Positions 1 through 8,546 of a stretch of 64,000 nt of DNA are shown here, one piece after another. How positions within the stretch are numbered: position 1 is the stretch's first letter; each line of letters begins with the position of its first letter. Under the pieces are notes generated by a model. That model was not told where the DNA came from. It saw only the letters and a list, made by a program, of their open reading frames with translations, and did no database searches. The translations under genes were made by a program, and so were the position numbers. Origin of the DNA: JBCBKL01 sp963922565 (GTDB lineage Bacteria; Pseudomonadota; Alphaproteobacteria; Rhodobacterales; Rhodobacteraceae); NCBI GenBank assembly GCA_963922565.1, contig CAWUIQ010000006.1, forward strand, positions 1-64,000. The letters are read 5' to 3'.

Positions 1-54
1 ACGAGGCCGACAGGGCTGAACCTGCACGCTGGCGCGGCGGCCTATTGGGGTTGA
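1..54 (+). CDS. Possible 3' end of a gene entering from the left
   Basis: One forward frame is open from base 1 to a TGA at 52-54 and encodes 17 residues ending LHAGAAAYWG. The ending loosely resembles C-termini of TAXI-type TRAP solute-binding proteins (HPGA followed by a tyrosine-rich tail), but the fragment is too short for a secure call. Bases 55-239 hold no gene that I can see. They contain a weak 5-bp hairpin (CCGAC at 146-150, GTCGG at 155-159) followed by TTT on the plus strand, which could be a poor terminator. Confidence 0.2.
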   Translation, partial: TRPTGLNLHAGAAAYWG

Positions 55-239
55 TGTCAGGTCTCAGGCCAACACATCCTTTAGATTGACGCGCAGTTAC
101 CGATCCGTACGATCCACCTTAGTCTGCCCAGGCCGAAGCTAGACCCCGACTGAGGTCGGTTTGGAGCATGTTGGCCATAAACCTGCGTGTGCAAGGCGGC
201 CCTTTACAGCCGTCTTCTGAGCAAATGTGCTATGCCTTC

Positions 240-821
240 CTACCGCAGGCCGTCTTCACCTTTCACGTCCCAGGCTTCTAGACCACCCATGCGACTGTGG
301 ACGCGACCGCCGGACGACATCGCAAGCCCAAAAACGATTTCATCGGCTTTGGGGCCATCCGGCAGACCGACCTCAATCCCGTCAAAGTGGCTCCGCACAT
401 AGGCAGCGTTGATATGACCGAGCGGGATATCGAGTCTGCTGCCAATGCCGCCGCGTTTCATGCAGGACGGGACGATGGCGTTTGAATCGTTGAGCTGGCC
501 GCGCATCGCGTACCCACCTGGTACATGCCAAAGCGCCGTATGTTCGAGTTCGCCGGCTTCACCCACGATGGCACCCTTGCCATAACCATCGACATTGTCC
601 TTGCCGCCCAGCGCCGCAATCAATCTTTCACTCATCTCGGCGCCGAGCGGCTTGAGGTCTTCCATTGCCGGCTGCAGATCAGCCTCGTAACGACCGGCAA
701 AGGGGTTGCTGGTACATGCCAGGATGGCCCCCAATCTCCGGGGTCTGTCGGGTTTGGGCCCGCCATCGTGATGCACGTCTTCAATGATCAATTGCATCTT
801 GCGGATCACAAATTCAGGCAT
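240..821 (-). CDS. Amino acid synthesis family protein (PF06684/DUF1185)
   Basis: This 193-residue protein matches the PF06684 family (former DUF1185), known structurally as a variant of the Bacillus chorismate mutase fold and of unproven function. Recognisable stretches are NPFAGRYEADLQPAMEDLKPLG near residues 38-59, KGAIVGEAGELEHTALWHVPGG near 82-103 and the C-terminal GLAMSSGGRVHSRMGGL. There is no signal peptide or membrane segment. The start at 821 overlaps the end of the UPF0280 gene by 8 bp, and the protein is the last member of a minus-strand run with the hydroxynicotinate reductase-like and molybdenum hydroxylase genes. I infer a role in the same pathway, perhaps on a ring-opened amino acid-like intermediate. 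The family call is firm; the activity is unknown. Confidence 0.85.
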   Translation of the reverse strand: MPEFVIRKMQLIIEDVHHDGGPKPDRPRRLGAILACTSNPFAGRYEADLQPAMEDLKPLGAEMSERLIAALGGKDNVDGYGKGAIVGEAGELEHTALWHVPGGYAMRGQLNDSNAIVPSCMKRGGIGSRLDIPLGHINAAYVRSHFDGIEVGLPDGPKADEIVFGLAMSSGGRVHSRMGGLEAWDVKGEDGLR

Positions 822-1653
822 GGGTTTGGGTTCCTTGACGGGGAATGGCCTTGGGTGCAGCTACAGTTTGTACAGCGCCCTGGAGAGATAGAGTTGCATC
901 GTGGATCAGGCCGTCGCAAACCAATCGATCCGCAAAAGCGCAGCCATGGGCAAGCGCTTGCGCAATGTCGCTTGACGCGAGCTGGGCAACATCTGCCGTC
1001 ACAAGCCGGTCGCCAAGATCGCTGTCAGGATTCAGGTCAGAGGCGGGTGTGCGGATCACAGCCGGATGCCCCGGCAGGTCCACCGCATTGGCAATTAAGG
1101 TCGCCGCCACATCGGCAGCCGCGGCAGATCCGGCCAGGACGGTCACCGCATCCGCGATCCCGCAAGAATGGCTGCGGCCACGCCAGCCAGACGTTGCGAT
1201 GCCACGGATGGTGTTCTCAGCGCGGATGGTGATCTCGCCCGATGGACCCAAGGCGCTGAACGCAGCGCCCTTGCGCAGGTGAAACGCAATATCCCCACCG
1301 TTGTTGACGTAGGCCTTGGTTGGTTGATGGGCGGAAACCATAGCTGCAATAACCTCATCGGCCACGGCACCAGCCACAGCGGCCATCGGCGTGACGAAAA
1401 CATTTCCATAGGGTCTGACAGCCCGATGCATCCGCTGCGCCACTGAGCCGTGAAACTGGCGATGGGGCGTCACAGGCTGGCGGAGCGCTGGCAGTTCCTC
1501 GACCAGCTCTGCCAGAATCCCGTCAAACCGCTCCACCGCTGCTTGATAGCAGGCGTCGCGCACGCTGCCCTCGACGCCAATGATCAGATCAATCGGTCCG
1601 TGATGCAGGTGCAACCGATCCCCGGACAGCAGATGGGCTTGGGGCGCCATCAT
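814..1653 (-). CDS. UPF0280 family protein (ApbE-like fold)
   Basis: This 279-residue protein belongs to UPF0280, a family related in fold to ApbE, the FMN transferase that attaches flavin covalently to target proteins. Visible family stretches include FHGSVAQRMHRAV, a central PMAAVAGAVADEVIAAM and YVNNGGDIAFHL near residues 115-127, where ApbE proteins carry a similar nucleotide-binding NxGGD segment. No lipoprotein or export signal is present, so it should act in the cytoplasm. Its start overlaps the stop of the hydroxynicotinate reductase-like gene (ATGA), implying translational coupling. Because the known clostridial 6-hydroxynicotinate reductase carries covalent flavin, I infer that this protein may flavinylate its neighbour. 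That is inference, not shown by the sequence. Confidence 0.82.
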   Translation of the reverse strand: MMAPQAHLLSGDRLHLHHGPIDLIIGVEGSVRDACYQAAVERFDGILAELVEELPALRQPVTPHRQFHGSVAQRMHRAVRPYGNVFVTPMAAVAGAVADEVIAAMVSAHQPTKAYVNNGGDIAFHLRKGAAFSALGPSGEITIRAENTIRGIATSGWRGRSHSCGIADAVTVLAGSAAAADVAATLIANAVDLPGHPAVIRTPASDLNPDSDLGDRLVTADVAQLASSDIAQALAHGCAFADRLVCDGLIHDATLSLQGAVQTVAAPKAIPRQGTQTHA

Positions 1654-3086
1654 CCCTTTGGCACCCCGATCACGCGCGCGTCAGAGCCATATTCTCCACC
1701 GGTTTCAAGCACGTCGTCCAAGGCGCGGATCTGACCGCTGTGCCCGCCGAGTGTGTCGTAGGCGGCCCGCGGCACCGTGAATTCCAACGGGGCCACCAGC
1801 GCTGGTGTCGGCACATAGCCAAAGGCACCATCAGGCACCTCGGTCACATCCACCATCACCGTAATCCCTCCGCCAGGCCAGCGATAGACCGGTGCCCCCC
1901 CGATGGTGACGGATGTCTGTCCTGCCGTGACAGATTGGGTCAGGTGGATCGGGTTTTTGGTGACACCCGACCGCAATGATCCCCCCGCGCCGCCCATGAA
2001 CAGCACGGTGCACAGCGCGGGCTCACAGTTTTCAGTGATCAGATCGACCGAAGGCTGCAGCGCATCGGGCATCGGCTTCTGTTCGGGTTCCAGCGCATCG
2101 TTCAGCACGTAATACGCCGCATGTTCGCCCGTGGTTGAGACCATGAGCAGGCACAATCCGGGTTTGGCCCCTTTTTCAGGTCGCCATGGCCCCAGGATCT
2201 GCAATGGATCGTCGATATCCGTGCCGCCCCATCCTTGCCCTGGCTCCGCGACCCCGAAGTACCGACCAGGGGTGGAACGGCGACCAAGAATGCGAATGCC
2301 GGTGTCGGGCCAGTCGATGACCTTGCCGGCCTGATGTTCGGACACAACGCCGGTGATGTGGTCGTCCACCACCACGACTTCGTCCACCAGGCCCTGCCAT
2401 TGCGAGGCGAACATCCCGATGGTGGCAGAACCACAGCCGACCCGCATCCGATCTTCTGTCACCCCGTCCACGATTGGCGGTTTGCCCGCTTGCACCACGA
2501 CGGCGGAGCCGTCATCGACCGTCAATTCCACCGCTTCTTTGTTGCAAAGGCGCAAAAGAGCGTCGCAGGTCTTGCGCCCCTCTGCCTTGCTGCCACCGGT
2601 CAGGTGGTCGACGCCGCCAAGCGACAACATTTGCGACCCGTATTCAGAGGTCATGACATGGCCAATGACCTCTCCATCCGCGCGCACCGGGCTAGTCTCT
2701 TTACCCAAATGCCGGTCGGTGTCGATTTTTACCTTGACCCCGCAGTAAGAGAAAATCGCCTCGGTCACGACGGTCACGCAATCCACACCGTCAATCTCGC
2801 GGCTCACGATGAAGGGGGCCGGTTTATAGTCTGGATAGGTCGTGCCGGCACCTATGGCCGAAACGACAACATCCTCGCCAGATGCAGTCTGGCCATCCCA
2901 ATCGACGGACAGGAACGGTTTGACCTCGTCGCCCTTTGCAATGCGCCGGTCGAGGATCGTCAACGGATCACATCGGACAATCCGACCGCCTTCGTTGGCA
3001 TAGCGGTCACAGGCGCCGGCCTTGCCCTCGGCAATGTAACACATCACCGGACAGGCATCGCAGCGGATCTTTTCGGGGCGGGTCAT
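1650..3086 (-). CDS. 6-hydroxynicotinate reductase-like iron-sulfur flavoprotein
   Basis: This 478-residue protein resembles 6-hydroxynicotinate reductase, which reduces the pyridone ring of 6-hydroxynicotinate to 1,4,5,6-tetrahydro-6-oxonicotinate using ferredoxin. The N-terminus has a cysteine cluster suited to a 4Fe-4S centre (Cys9, 12, 16 and 26, with Cys39 nearby). Further cysteines occur at 103, 115, 174, 181, 218, 312, 354 and 359. A GSAT tetrapeptide at 219-222 resembles the threonine sites flavinylated by ApbE proteins. The start at 3086 overlaps the stop of the molybdenum hydroxylase gene by 4 bp, and the stop overlaps UPF0280. A hydroxylase followed by a ring reductase is the logic of the reductive nicotinate pathway. 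The actual substrate could be another N-heterocycle. Confidence 0.78.
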   Translation of the reverse strand: MTRPEKIRCDACPVMCYIAEGKAGACDRYANEGGRIVRCDPLTILDRRIAKGDEVKPFLSVDWDGQTASGEDVVVSAIGAGTTYPDYKPAPFIVSREIDGVDCVTVVTEAIFSYCGVKVKIDTDRHLGKETSPVRADGEVIGHVMTSEYGSQMLSLGGVDHLTGGSKAEGRKTCDALLRLCNKEAVELTVDDGSAVVVQAGKPPIVDGVTEDRMRVGCGSATIGMFASQWQGLVDEVVVVDDHITGVVSEHQAGKVIDWPDTGIRILGRRSTPGRYFGVAEPGQGWGGTDIDDPLQILGPWRPEKGAKPGLCLLMVSTTGEHAAYYVLNDALEPEQKPMPDALQPSVDLITENCEPALCTVLFMGGAGGSLRSGVTKNPIHLTQSVTAGQTSVTIGGAPVYRWPGGGITVMVDVTEVPDGAFGYVPTPALVAPLEFTVPRAAYDTLGGHSGQIRALDDVLETGGEYGSDARVIGVPKG

Positions 3087-5815
3087 GATGCGGCCGCCTT
3101 GATCGCCGCCAGCACACGGTGCGGCAAGGCCGGGACTTTGGTGATCTTCGCGCCACTGGCATCACGGATGGCGTTCAGGATCGCAGGGGCGGTTGGGATC
3201 AACACATGTTCCCCCAGCCCTTTGGCACCCATCGGTCCTTCGGGATCCGGTTTTTCGATCAGGATCGAGGTGACCGGGGGCACATCGCCGATGGTCGGGA
3301 TCAGGTAGTTGTGCAGATCCTCTGTCTTGCCGGGAATGTACTCTTCCATCAACGCCAACCCCAATCCCTGCGCGATGCCGCCCTCGATCTGGCCTTCGGC
3401 CAACAGCGGATTGATGGCCCGCCCGACATCATGTGCCGCGGTGATGTGGAGAACCTTGGTGGTGCCAAGCTTCAGGTCGACCTCGACCTCGGCAATCTGG
3501 GCGCCGTAGCCATAAACCGCGTATGGGATGCCTTGGCCATTTTCGTCCAGGGTGGTGGTCGGCGGGTCATATGTTTCTTCCGCACACAGAACATAGCCGT
3601 GGCCATCAACCGGAAGCTCGCACAGGCGAATGCGGCGCTCTGTCGTGCCGTCGCTGGCACAAAGAACACCTTCAGCCAATTCGAGCGTGATCAGATCGCT
3701 CAGGTTCGTTTGCCGCAAGATGACATCACGCAGGGCACGTCCCGCCGCCTCGGCCGCGCGACCGGTGATGAACGTCTGGCGCGAGGCCGAGGTCTTGCCA
3801 CAATCCGGCGTCAATGCGGTATCCGGGCCAATCAACCCAATCGCACCAATCCCGATCCCAAGGGCATCTGCCGCGATCTGGGCGATCACGGTGTTCGAGC
3901 CCTGCCCAATATCCGTAGCCCCCTGGTGCAGCTTCAACTGACCGTCCGGCGTGATCCCCATACGGATGGTCGATGGGTTGGGCAGCGCCGTATTCCCGCA
4001 ACCGTACCAACAAGAGGCGACGCCAATTCCGCGTTTGCGATCAGCATTCTGCGCGTTGAAAGCCGCGGCATCCGCCTGTGCCCGCTGCCAATGCGGTTCC
4101 AGCGCATCGAGGCAGTCTCGCATGCCAACGGCCTGCAGCACCTGCCCGGAGGGCGTTTCATCACCATCGGTCAGTGCGTTTTTGCGGCGGAACGCGAGCC
4201 GGTCCATCCCGCATTTCTCCGCCAGTTCATCATAGAGCAGCTCTTGCGTGATTGCCGCTTGGGGCACGCCAAACCCGCGAAAGGCGCCCGCAGTGGGCCC
4301 GTTCGTATGAACCGCACGGCTGGTCGCCCGGTAATGCGGCGTCAGATACGGGCCCGACGCATGCACCGGGACGCGGGTCGCGACCGTGGGACCCCAACTG
4401 GCATATGCGCCCGTGTTGAATTCGCCATGAAACACCATGCTTTGAACCCGGCCATCCGCATCCGCGCCGATGCTGGCCTCCATGATGCCCGGATGGCGCT
4501 TGGTGCTGGCTTGCATGGACTCCGTTCGGCTGAAAACCATATAGCAGGGCCGCCCCGTCTTCAGCACGCCCAACCCGAGCAGCGGCTGCAGCGTCAGGTC
4601 GAGCTTTGATCCGAAACCACCGCCCGCAGCTGATGGAATGATCCTCACATTCTCCAGCGGCAGGCCCAAGACCTTTGCCGTTTCTTCCTGGTCCATCACC
4701 GGGGCTTGCGTGCACGCTTGGATCGTCAGCACCTCCCCGTCCATCCACGCCGCCCCAGCTTCGGGTTCGATGTAGGCGTGTTCGACATACGAGGTTTCAA
4801 AGCGTCCGGTGACGACATGAGCCGCTGTCTGCAAAGCCGCGTCAGGCGTCCCGCACGCTACCTTTCCCCGGATCAACGTGTTTTCCTGGCGGTGCTCGTG
4901 CAACAGTGCGGCGTCGTCCTCTGACGCCTGTTCCACCGTCAGGCTTTGCGATTTGACCGTCCAAGTCACGGGGAATTCTGACAGGTCGAGCCTTTCGATC
5001 ACGGCTGGGTCCCCCACCACGAGCGCGACAGGTTCCCCGCGGTACCGCACGCACCCCTGAGCCAATGCGGGCTGGTCGGCCAGTGGAGGGATCACACCAA
5101 ACGCGTTGTCGCCCGCGATATCCTCGGCCGTGATAACCGCTTGGATGCCCGGATTTGCGCTGGACCAGCCGTAGACATCCCCAACGTCAAACTCCGCATG
5201 GTAGTGCGGCGACCTGATCGCCCGGATCAGCAGCGCGCCTTCGGGAACAAGGTCTGCGCCAAAGACCTCCGACCCATCGACTTTGGGCTGCCCATCAAGG
5301 CGCGGAATGGACTGGCCAACGACGGGTCCGGTCGCATTCGGTCGCGGTGCGACTTGATGCGCTGCCATGACCGCATCGACAATCTTCCTGTAGCCCGTGC
5401 AGCGGCACAGCACACCACCAAGTGCGTTTTGCACTTGCGTTTCAGACGGCTGCTGCACGTCTCGCAACAGCTCCATCGCAGCGATCATCATGCCGGGCGT
5501 GCAGATCCCGCACTGGGCGGCGCCGTGGTTCAGGAAGGAGGCCTGCAAACGCTGTGCCAGATCGGCCTCCGCGCTCTCCAGCGTTTCAATCTGGCGTCCG
5601 TTCGCCTGGATCGCTGGGGTCAGGCAGGCACAGTGCTGCGCGCCGTCGATCAGAACGGTGCAAGCCCCACAATCGCCCGCATCACAGCCGACCTTGACAC
5701 TCTTGAGGTTCAGATCATCCCGCAAAACTTCGGACAGGCGCCGCCCCGGATGGGTCGCGACGCCTTGCTTTGTGCCGTTGATCGAAAAGGATATCGATTG
5801 GCCCGCACCGGTCAT
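3083..5815 (-). CDS. Fused 2Fe-2S / molybdopterin hydroxylase (xanthine dehydrogenase family)
   Basis: This 910-residue protein joins the small iron-sulfur and large molybdenum subunits of a xanthine dehydrogenase-type hydroxylase, which adds water-derived oxygen to a heteroaromatic carbon. The first 2Fe-2S centre uses Cys44, 49, 52 and 64; the second uses Cys102, 105, 137 and 139. The molybdenum part starts near residue 165 and shows QAPVMDQEETAKVLGL, GGGFGSK, AFRGFG and, near the C-terminus, GAKGLGE, which holds the expected catalytic glutamate. The FAD subunit is the adjoining upstream gene, overlapping by 4 bp. In this context the enzyme probably hydroxylates the ring that the neighbouring reductase then reduces; nicotinate is the best guess. 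Family assignment is firm, substrate inferred. Confidence 0.9.
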   Translation of the reverse strand: MTGAGQSISFSINGTKQGVATHPGRRLSEVLRDDLNLKSVKVGCDAGDCGACTVLIDGAQHCACLTPAIQANGRQIETLESAEADLAQRLQASFLNHGAAQCGICTPGMMIAAMELLRDVQQPSETQVQNALGGVLCRCTGYRKIVDAVMAAHQVAPRPNATGPVVGQSIPRLDGQPKVDGSEVFGADLVPEGALLIRAIRSPHYHAEFDVGDVYGWSSANPGIQAVITAEDIAGDNAFGVIPPLADQPALAQGCVRYRGEPVALVVGDPAVIERLDLSEFPVTWTVKSQSLTVEQASEDDAALLHEHRQENTLIRGKVACGTPDAALQTAAHVVTGRFETSYVEHAYIEPEAGAAWMDGEVLTIQACTQAPVMDQEETAKVLGLPLENVRIIPSAAGGGFGSKLDLTLQPLLGLGVLKTGRPCYMVFSRTESMQASTKRHPGIMEASIGADADGRVQSMVFHGEFNTGAYASWGPTVATRVPVHASGPYLTPHYRATSRAVHTNGPTAGAFRGFGVPQAAITQELLYDELAEKCGMDRLAFRRKNALTDGDETPSGQVLQAVGMRDCLDALEPHWQRAQADAAAFNAQNADRKRGIGVASCWYGCGNTALPNPSTIRMGITPDGQLKLHQGATDIGQGSNTVIAQIAADALGIGIGAIGLIGPDTALTPDCGKTSASRQTFITGRAAEAAGRALRDVILRQTNLSDLITLELAEGVLCASDGTTERRIRLCELPVDGHGYVLCAEETYDPPTTTLDENGQGIPYAVYGYGAQIAEVEVDLKLGTTKVLHITAAHDVGRAINPLLAEGQIEGGIAQGLGLALMEEYIPGKTEDLHNYLIPTIGDVPPVTSILIEKPDPEGPMGAKGLGEHVLIPTAPAILNAIRDASGAKITKVPALPHRVLAAIKAAAS

Positions 5816-6657
5816 AACAGCGCCTTTACCGTGCGACGCAAAATCTCTGCCGCGCCGACCGATCGATAGGCCGCGTCGGCACGCATGTCGTCAATCGGGT
5901 GAATGACAGCATCGACGGCACCATCGGTGATCAGGCCAGGGTCCAAGGAATTGCCGATCAGTTCGGCTTCGACCGCTGGTAGCCGTGTGGCAACAGGACC
6001 GCAGGAGCCGACAGCCAAGGCTGCCTGTGTCACGACACCATCTTCAACGCTGATCCGTGCTGCCGTCATGGCGACAGAAATGACAAGATACTTCCGCGCA
6101 CCAAGTTTCAGGAAATGCCCGCGCCCTTGCAGGGCAGCATTCGGGATATGAATGGCCGAGACCATCTCACCCGGCCGCAACGCGGTTTGGCGGGGGCCGG
6201 TGATAAACTCTGCCAAGGGCAAACGCCGCGTGTCGCCAGCGGCACGCACCTCAACCGTCGCATCCAACGTCAGGAGCGGTGGAACCCCGTCCGCGGCAGG
6301 CGAGGCATTGCACAGGTTGCCTGCCAACGTTCCCCGGTTCTGGATCTGCATCGCGCCCACTTCGCGCGCCGCCAGTTTCAGGCCATCAAACGCAGGCGGC
6401 AAATCTGATTTGACGATGTCCGTCCAGGTCGTTGTCGCCCCAATCCGAACACCTTCCTCGGTCCGGGAAATCCCGCGCAGTTCGTCAATCGCCGTGATGT
6501 CCAGCATGGGCCAGTCGAGCACTTTGCGCTGCGTGGCTGGGTAAACATCGGTACACCCCGCTGCAACCTGCCAATCTCCCGCCGCCAAGATGGCGAGAGC
6601 TTCATCTAACGTCTCCGGTCGCTGGTACAGTGAACTGTCTGGCATGGCCGTACGCAT
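5812..6657 (-). CDS. FAD-binding subunit of molybdenum hydroxylase
   Basis: This 281-residue protein is the medium, FAD-binding subunit of a xanthine dehydrogenase-type complex, passing electrons from the 2Fe-2S centres to its acceptor. It begins SSLYQRPETLDEALAIL and shows the flavin-binding AGCTDVYPATQ segment and IQNRGTLAGNLCNASPAAD, followed by the C-terminal CO dehydrogenase flavoprotein domain. An ATG further upstream (6987) would add 110 residues that look nothing like the family and lie antisense to the MarR gene, so I place the start at 6657 (or at the ATG at 6645). The stop overlaps the start of the fused hydroxylase gene. A candidate operator lies immediately upstream at 6662-6672. 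Confidence 0.88.
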   Translation of the reverse strand: MRTAMPDSSLYQRPETLDEALAILAAGDWQVAAGCTDVYPATQRKVLDWPMLDITAIDELRGISRTEEGVRIGATTTWTDIVKSDLPPAFDGLKLAAREVGAMQIQNRGTLAGNLCNASPAADGVPPLLTLDATVEVRAAGDTRRLPLAEFITGPRQTALRPGEMVSAIHIPNAALQGRGHFLKLGARKYLVISVAMTAARISVEDGVVTQAALAVGSCGPVATRLPAVEAELIGNSLDPGLITDGAVDAVIHPIDDMRADAAYRSVGAAEILRRTVKALL

Positions 6658-6661
6658 TTGC

Positions 6662-6672
6662 TCGTATACAAG
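6662..6672. promoter_or_regulatory. Candidate operator TCGTATACAAG between FAD subunit and marR
   Basis: The 11-mer TCGTATACAAG lies in the 33-bp gap between the divergent FAD-subunit and MarR starts. It is nearly palindromic about GTATAC (CTCGTATACAAG against its complement CTTGTATACGAG). The same 11 bases recur before hyuA at 14036-14046. Its position suits binding by the adjacent MarR protein; that assignment is inferred. Confidence 0.5.
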
Positions 6673-6690
6673 CAGATGTTGCGGGAGCCC

Positions 6691-7146
6691 ATGCAAACTG
6701 TCAATGCTTTGGGTATGGCCACCGAGACGACAAAAACCGATACGTACCGCCTGTCTGCTCAGGTTGGTTTTAACCTTCGGCGCGCCAATCAGCGCCATGT
6801 TGCGATCTTTGCAAAACATGTCGAAGGGCTGACACCCACGCAGTTTGCCGTTCTGGCACGCATTCATGAATGTGGAGCATTGTCGCAAAACAAGCTGGGG
6901 CGCCTGACGGCAATGGATTCGGCAACGATCAAAGGTGTTGTCGAGCGGTTGCGCGCCAAGGGCTTGGTGCAGTCCTCTCTCGACCAAAGCGATCAGCGGT
7001 TGCGGTTGGTGGATTTAACACCTGCTGGGCGAACGGCGTTTGAGACGGCTTTGGACCAGGCCTTGGCCGCCCGTTCCGAAACGGTTGAGCGCTTAACCGA
7101 CGATGAGATCGCCACTTTTGAAGCACTTTTGGCCAAGCTGATTTAG
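6691..7146 (+). CDS. MarR family transcriptional regulator
   Basis: This is a MarR-type winged-helix repressor of about 151 residues. The helix-turn-helix spans GALSQNKLGRLTAMDSATIKGVVERLRAKGLV and is followed by a wing with SLDQSDQRLRLVDLTPAGR. I chose ATG 6691 because GGGAG lies just before it and because it keeps the palindromic motif at 6662-6672 outside the coding sequence; starts at 6658 and 6715 are also possible. The gene diverges from the molybdenum hydroxylase operon and converges on the ABC transporter genes. MarR proteins in such positions commonly sense a pathway substrate or its CoA ester and repress both directions, so it is the natural candidate for controlling this catabolic island. 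Confidence 0.88.
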   Translation: MQTVNALGMATETTKTDTYRLSAQVGFNLRRANQRHVAIFAKHVEGLTPTQFAVLARIHECGALSQNKLGRLTAMDSATIKGVVERLRAKGLVQSSLDQSDQRLRLVDLTPAGRTAFETALDQALAARSETVERLTDDEIATFEALLAKLI

Positions 7147-7149
7147 CAA

Positions 7150-7848
7150 TCAGATCCCAACGTATTTCTGCAGCAGCGTCGGGTCGTCGCGCAGTGTCTG
7201 GGTCTCCACCACCTCGCGCCCGCGCCCGTTTTCGATAAAGGCGACACGGTCGGCGAGTGACAGGACCGTCTCGATCCGCTGTTCGACAAGAACGACAGCC
7301 TTGCCTTCTTGCCGCATCGCGCGCACGACATCCGCGATCAACTGGATCATGGAAGGCTGTAACCCTTCTGTCGGCTCATCCAGCAAAAGAACGGAAGGCT
7401 CAAGGCACAGCGCACGGGCTGTCGCCAGCATCTGCTGTTCACCACCCGACAGCGTCTCCGCGCGCTGCGCGAGCCGCTCGCGCAGTCGCGGGAACATATC
7501 GAGGATACGCTCGCGCGTCGCCACAGACTTGCCGCGCGTCATCAATCCAACGTCGATGTTTTCAGCCACGGTAAGTTCTTTGAACAGACGCCGCCCTTGC
7601 GGCACGTAAGCAATCCCTCGTTTTGGCACATCATGAGGCGAAAGCGTTCCGATCGGCGCGCCATCCAATGTGATCGTGCCAGATTGCAGCGGCAGCAACC
7701 CCATGATCGTCTTCAGCGTCGTCGTCTTGCCAGCCCCGTTGCGGCCCAGCAGACACAGCACTTCGCCCGCCCGCACCTCAAACGACACATCGAAGAGGAC
7801 CTGCACCTGACCGTAGCCGGAACATATCTTGTCGAGGCGCAGCGTCAT
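7150..7848 (-). CDS. livF: LIV-type ABC transporter ATP-binding protein (LivF-like)
   Basis: This 232-residue ATPase of the branched-chain amino acid (HAAT) ABC family supplies energy for import. It has Walker A GRNGAGKTT near residue 35, the signature LSGGEQQML near 133-141, Walker B SVLLLDEPTEGL and an H-loop region where the usual histidine is a glutamine (VLVEQRIE), as is normal for LivF. Its start overlaps the LivG stop by 4 bp and it is the last gene of the transporter operon. The stop lies only 3 bp beyond the end of the convergent marR gene, so the two transcripts probably overlap at their 3' ends. Confidence 0.93.
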   Translation of the reverse strand: MTLRLDKICSGYGQVQVLFDVSFEVRAGEVLCLLGRNGAGKTTTLKTIMGLLPLQSGTITLDGAPIGTLSPHDVPKRGIAYVPQGRRLFKELTVAENIDVGLMTRGKSVATRERILDMFPRLRERLAQRAETLSGGEQQMLATARALCLEPSVLLLDEPTEGLQPSMIQLIADVVRAMRQEGKAVVLVEQRIETVLSLADRVAFIENGRGREVVETQTLRDDPTLLQKYVGI

Positions 7849-8546
7849 CCCGTTCCCAGGTAAGCGGCCTGAACGGCCTCGTTCGCGTGGATTTCAGCCG
7901 GTGTGCCGCCGGCGAGGACAGAGCCGGTTTCAAGCACGGTGATTTCGTCGGCCAGCGCCATGACAACGCTCATGTTGTGCTCGATCAACAGGATCGTCGT
8001 GTCGCCTGCCAGCTCTTTGATCAGGCGATTGAACCCTTCGATCTCGCTTTCCGCCAAGCCTTGCGTCGGTTCATCAAGGATCAACAAACGCGGGCTTTGC
8101 GCCACGCCCATCGCGATCTCCAGCAGACGTTGATGGCCATAGGCCAGATCACCCGCGATTTGATCGGCCCGGTCTGCAAGGCCAACGCGATCCAACGCTT
8201 TCAAGACGACATTTCGGTCCTGCTGCCCAAGTGCCAGCGCGACATTGTCCAACAAGCTCAGTCGCGCATAAATTGCCGTGATCTGAAACGTATAGGCCAT
8301 GCCCCGCTGAATGCGGATATGCGCTGGCAGGTCCGTGACATTTTCGCCGTCGAACCATACCTCTCCGGCGCTGGCTAGAATACGGCCTGACACCATGCCG
8401 ACAAAAGTGCTCTTGCCAGCACCGTTCGGACCGATCAGCGCATGAATCTGGCCTTTAGGAAGCACGAAATCAACGTCGTCCGTCGCCCGCAGCCCTCCGT
8501 ACACCTTCGTTAGCCCTTTGGTTTCCAGCAACGTCATGGCAGCCAT
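7845..8546 (-). CDS. livG: LIV-type ABC transporter ATP-binding protein (LivG-like)
   Basis: This protein of about 233 residues is the second ATPase of the system. It shows Walker A GPNGAGKST, a Q-loop in YTFQITAIY, Walker B LLILDEPTQGL and H-loop LLIEHNMSVVMAL. The signature is unusual, AYGHQRLLEIA in place of LSGG, which is common in LivG-type subunits. ATGs at 8546 and 8537 are both possible; the second gives an exact ATGA overlap with the LivM stop. It works with LivF on the membrane face of LivH/LivM. Substrate cannot be read from this subunit. Confidence 0.92.
   Translation of the reverse strand: MAAMTLLETKGLTKVYGGLRATDDVDFVLPKGQIHALIGPNGAGKSTFVGMVSGRILASAGEVWFDGENVTDLPAHIRIQRGMAYTFQITAIYARLSLLDNVALALGQQDRNVVLKALDRVGLADRADQIAGDLAYGHQRLLEIAMGVAQSPRLLILDEPTQGLAESEIEGFNRLIKELAGDTTILLIEHNMSVVMALADEITVLETGSVLAGGTPAEIHANEAVQAAYLGTG

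Noticed and set aside
525..1232. Long plus-strand frame across the PF06684 and UPF0280 genes
   Set aside because: It is antisense to two clear family members and its translation is low-complexity Arg/Gln-rich, typical of a shadow frame in high-GC DNA.
2235..3308. 357-codon plus-strand frame opposite the hydroxynicotinate reductase-like gene
   Set aside because: No family resemblance; the minus-strand gene has ordered cysteines and coupled overlaps with its neighbours.
3119..4609. 496-codon plus-strand frame opposite the molybdenum hydroxylase
   Set aside because: Antisense to unmistakable 2Fe-2S and molybdopterin motifs; composition is that of a reverse-frame shadow.
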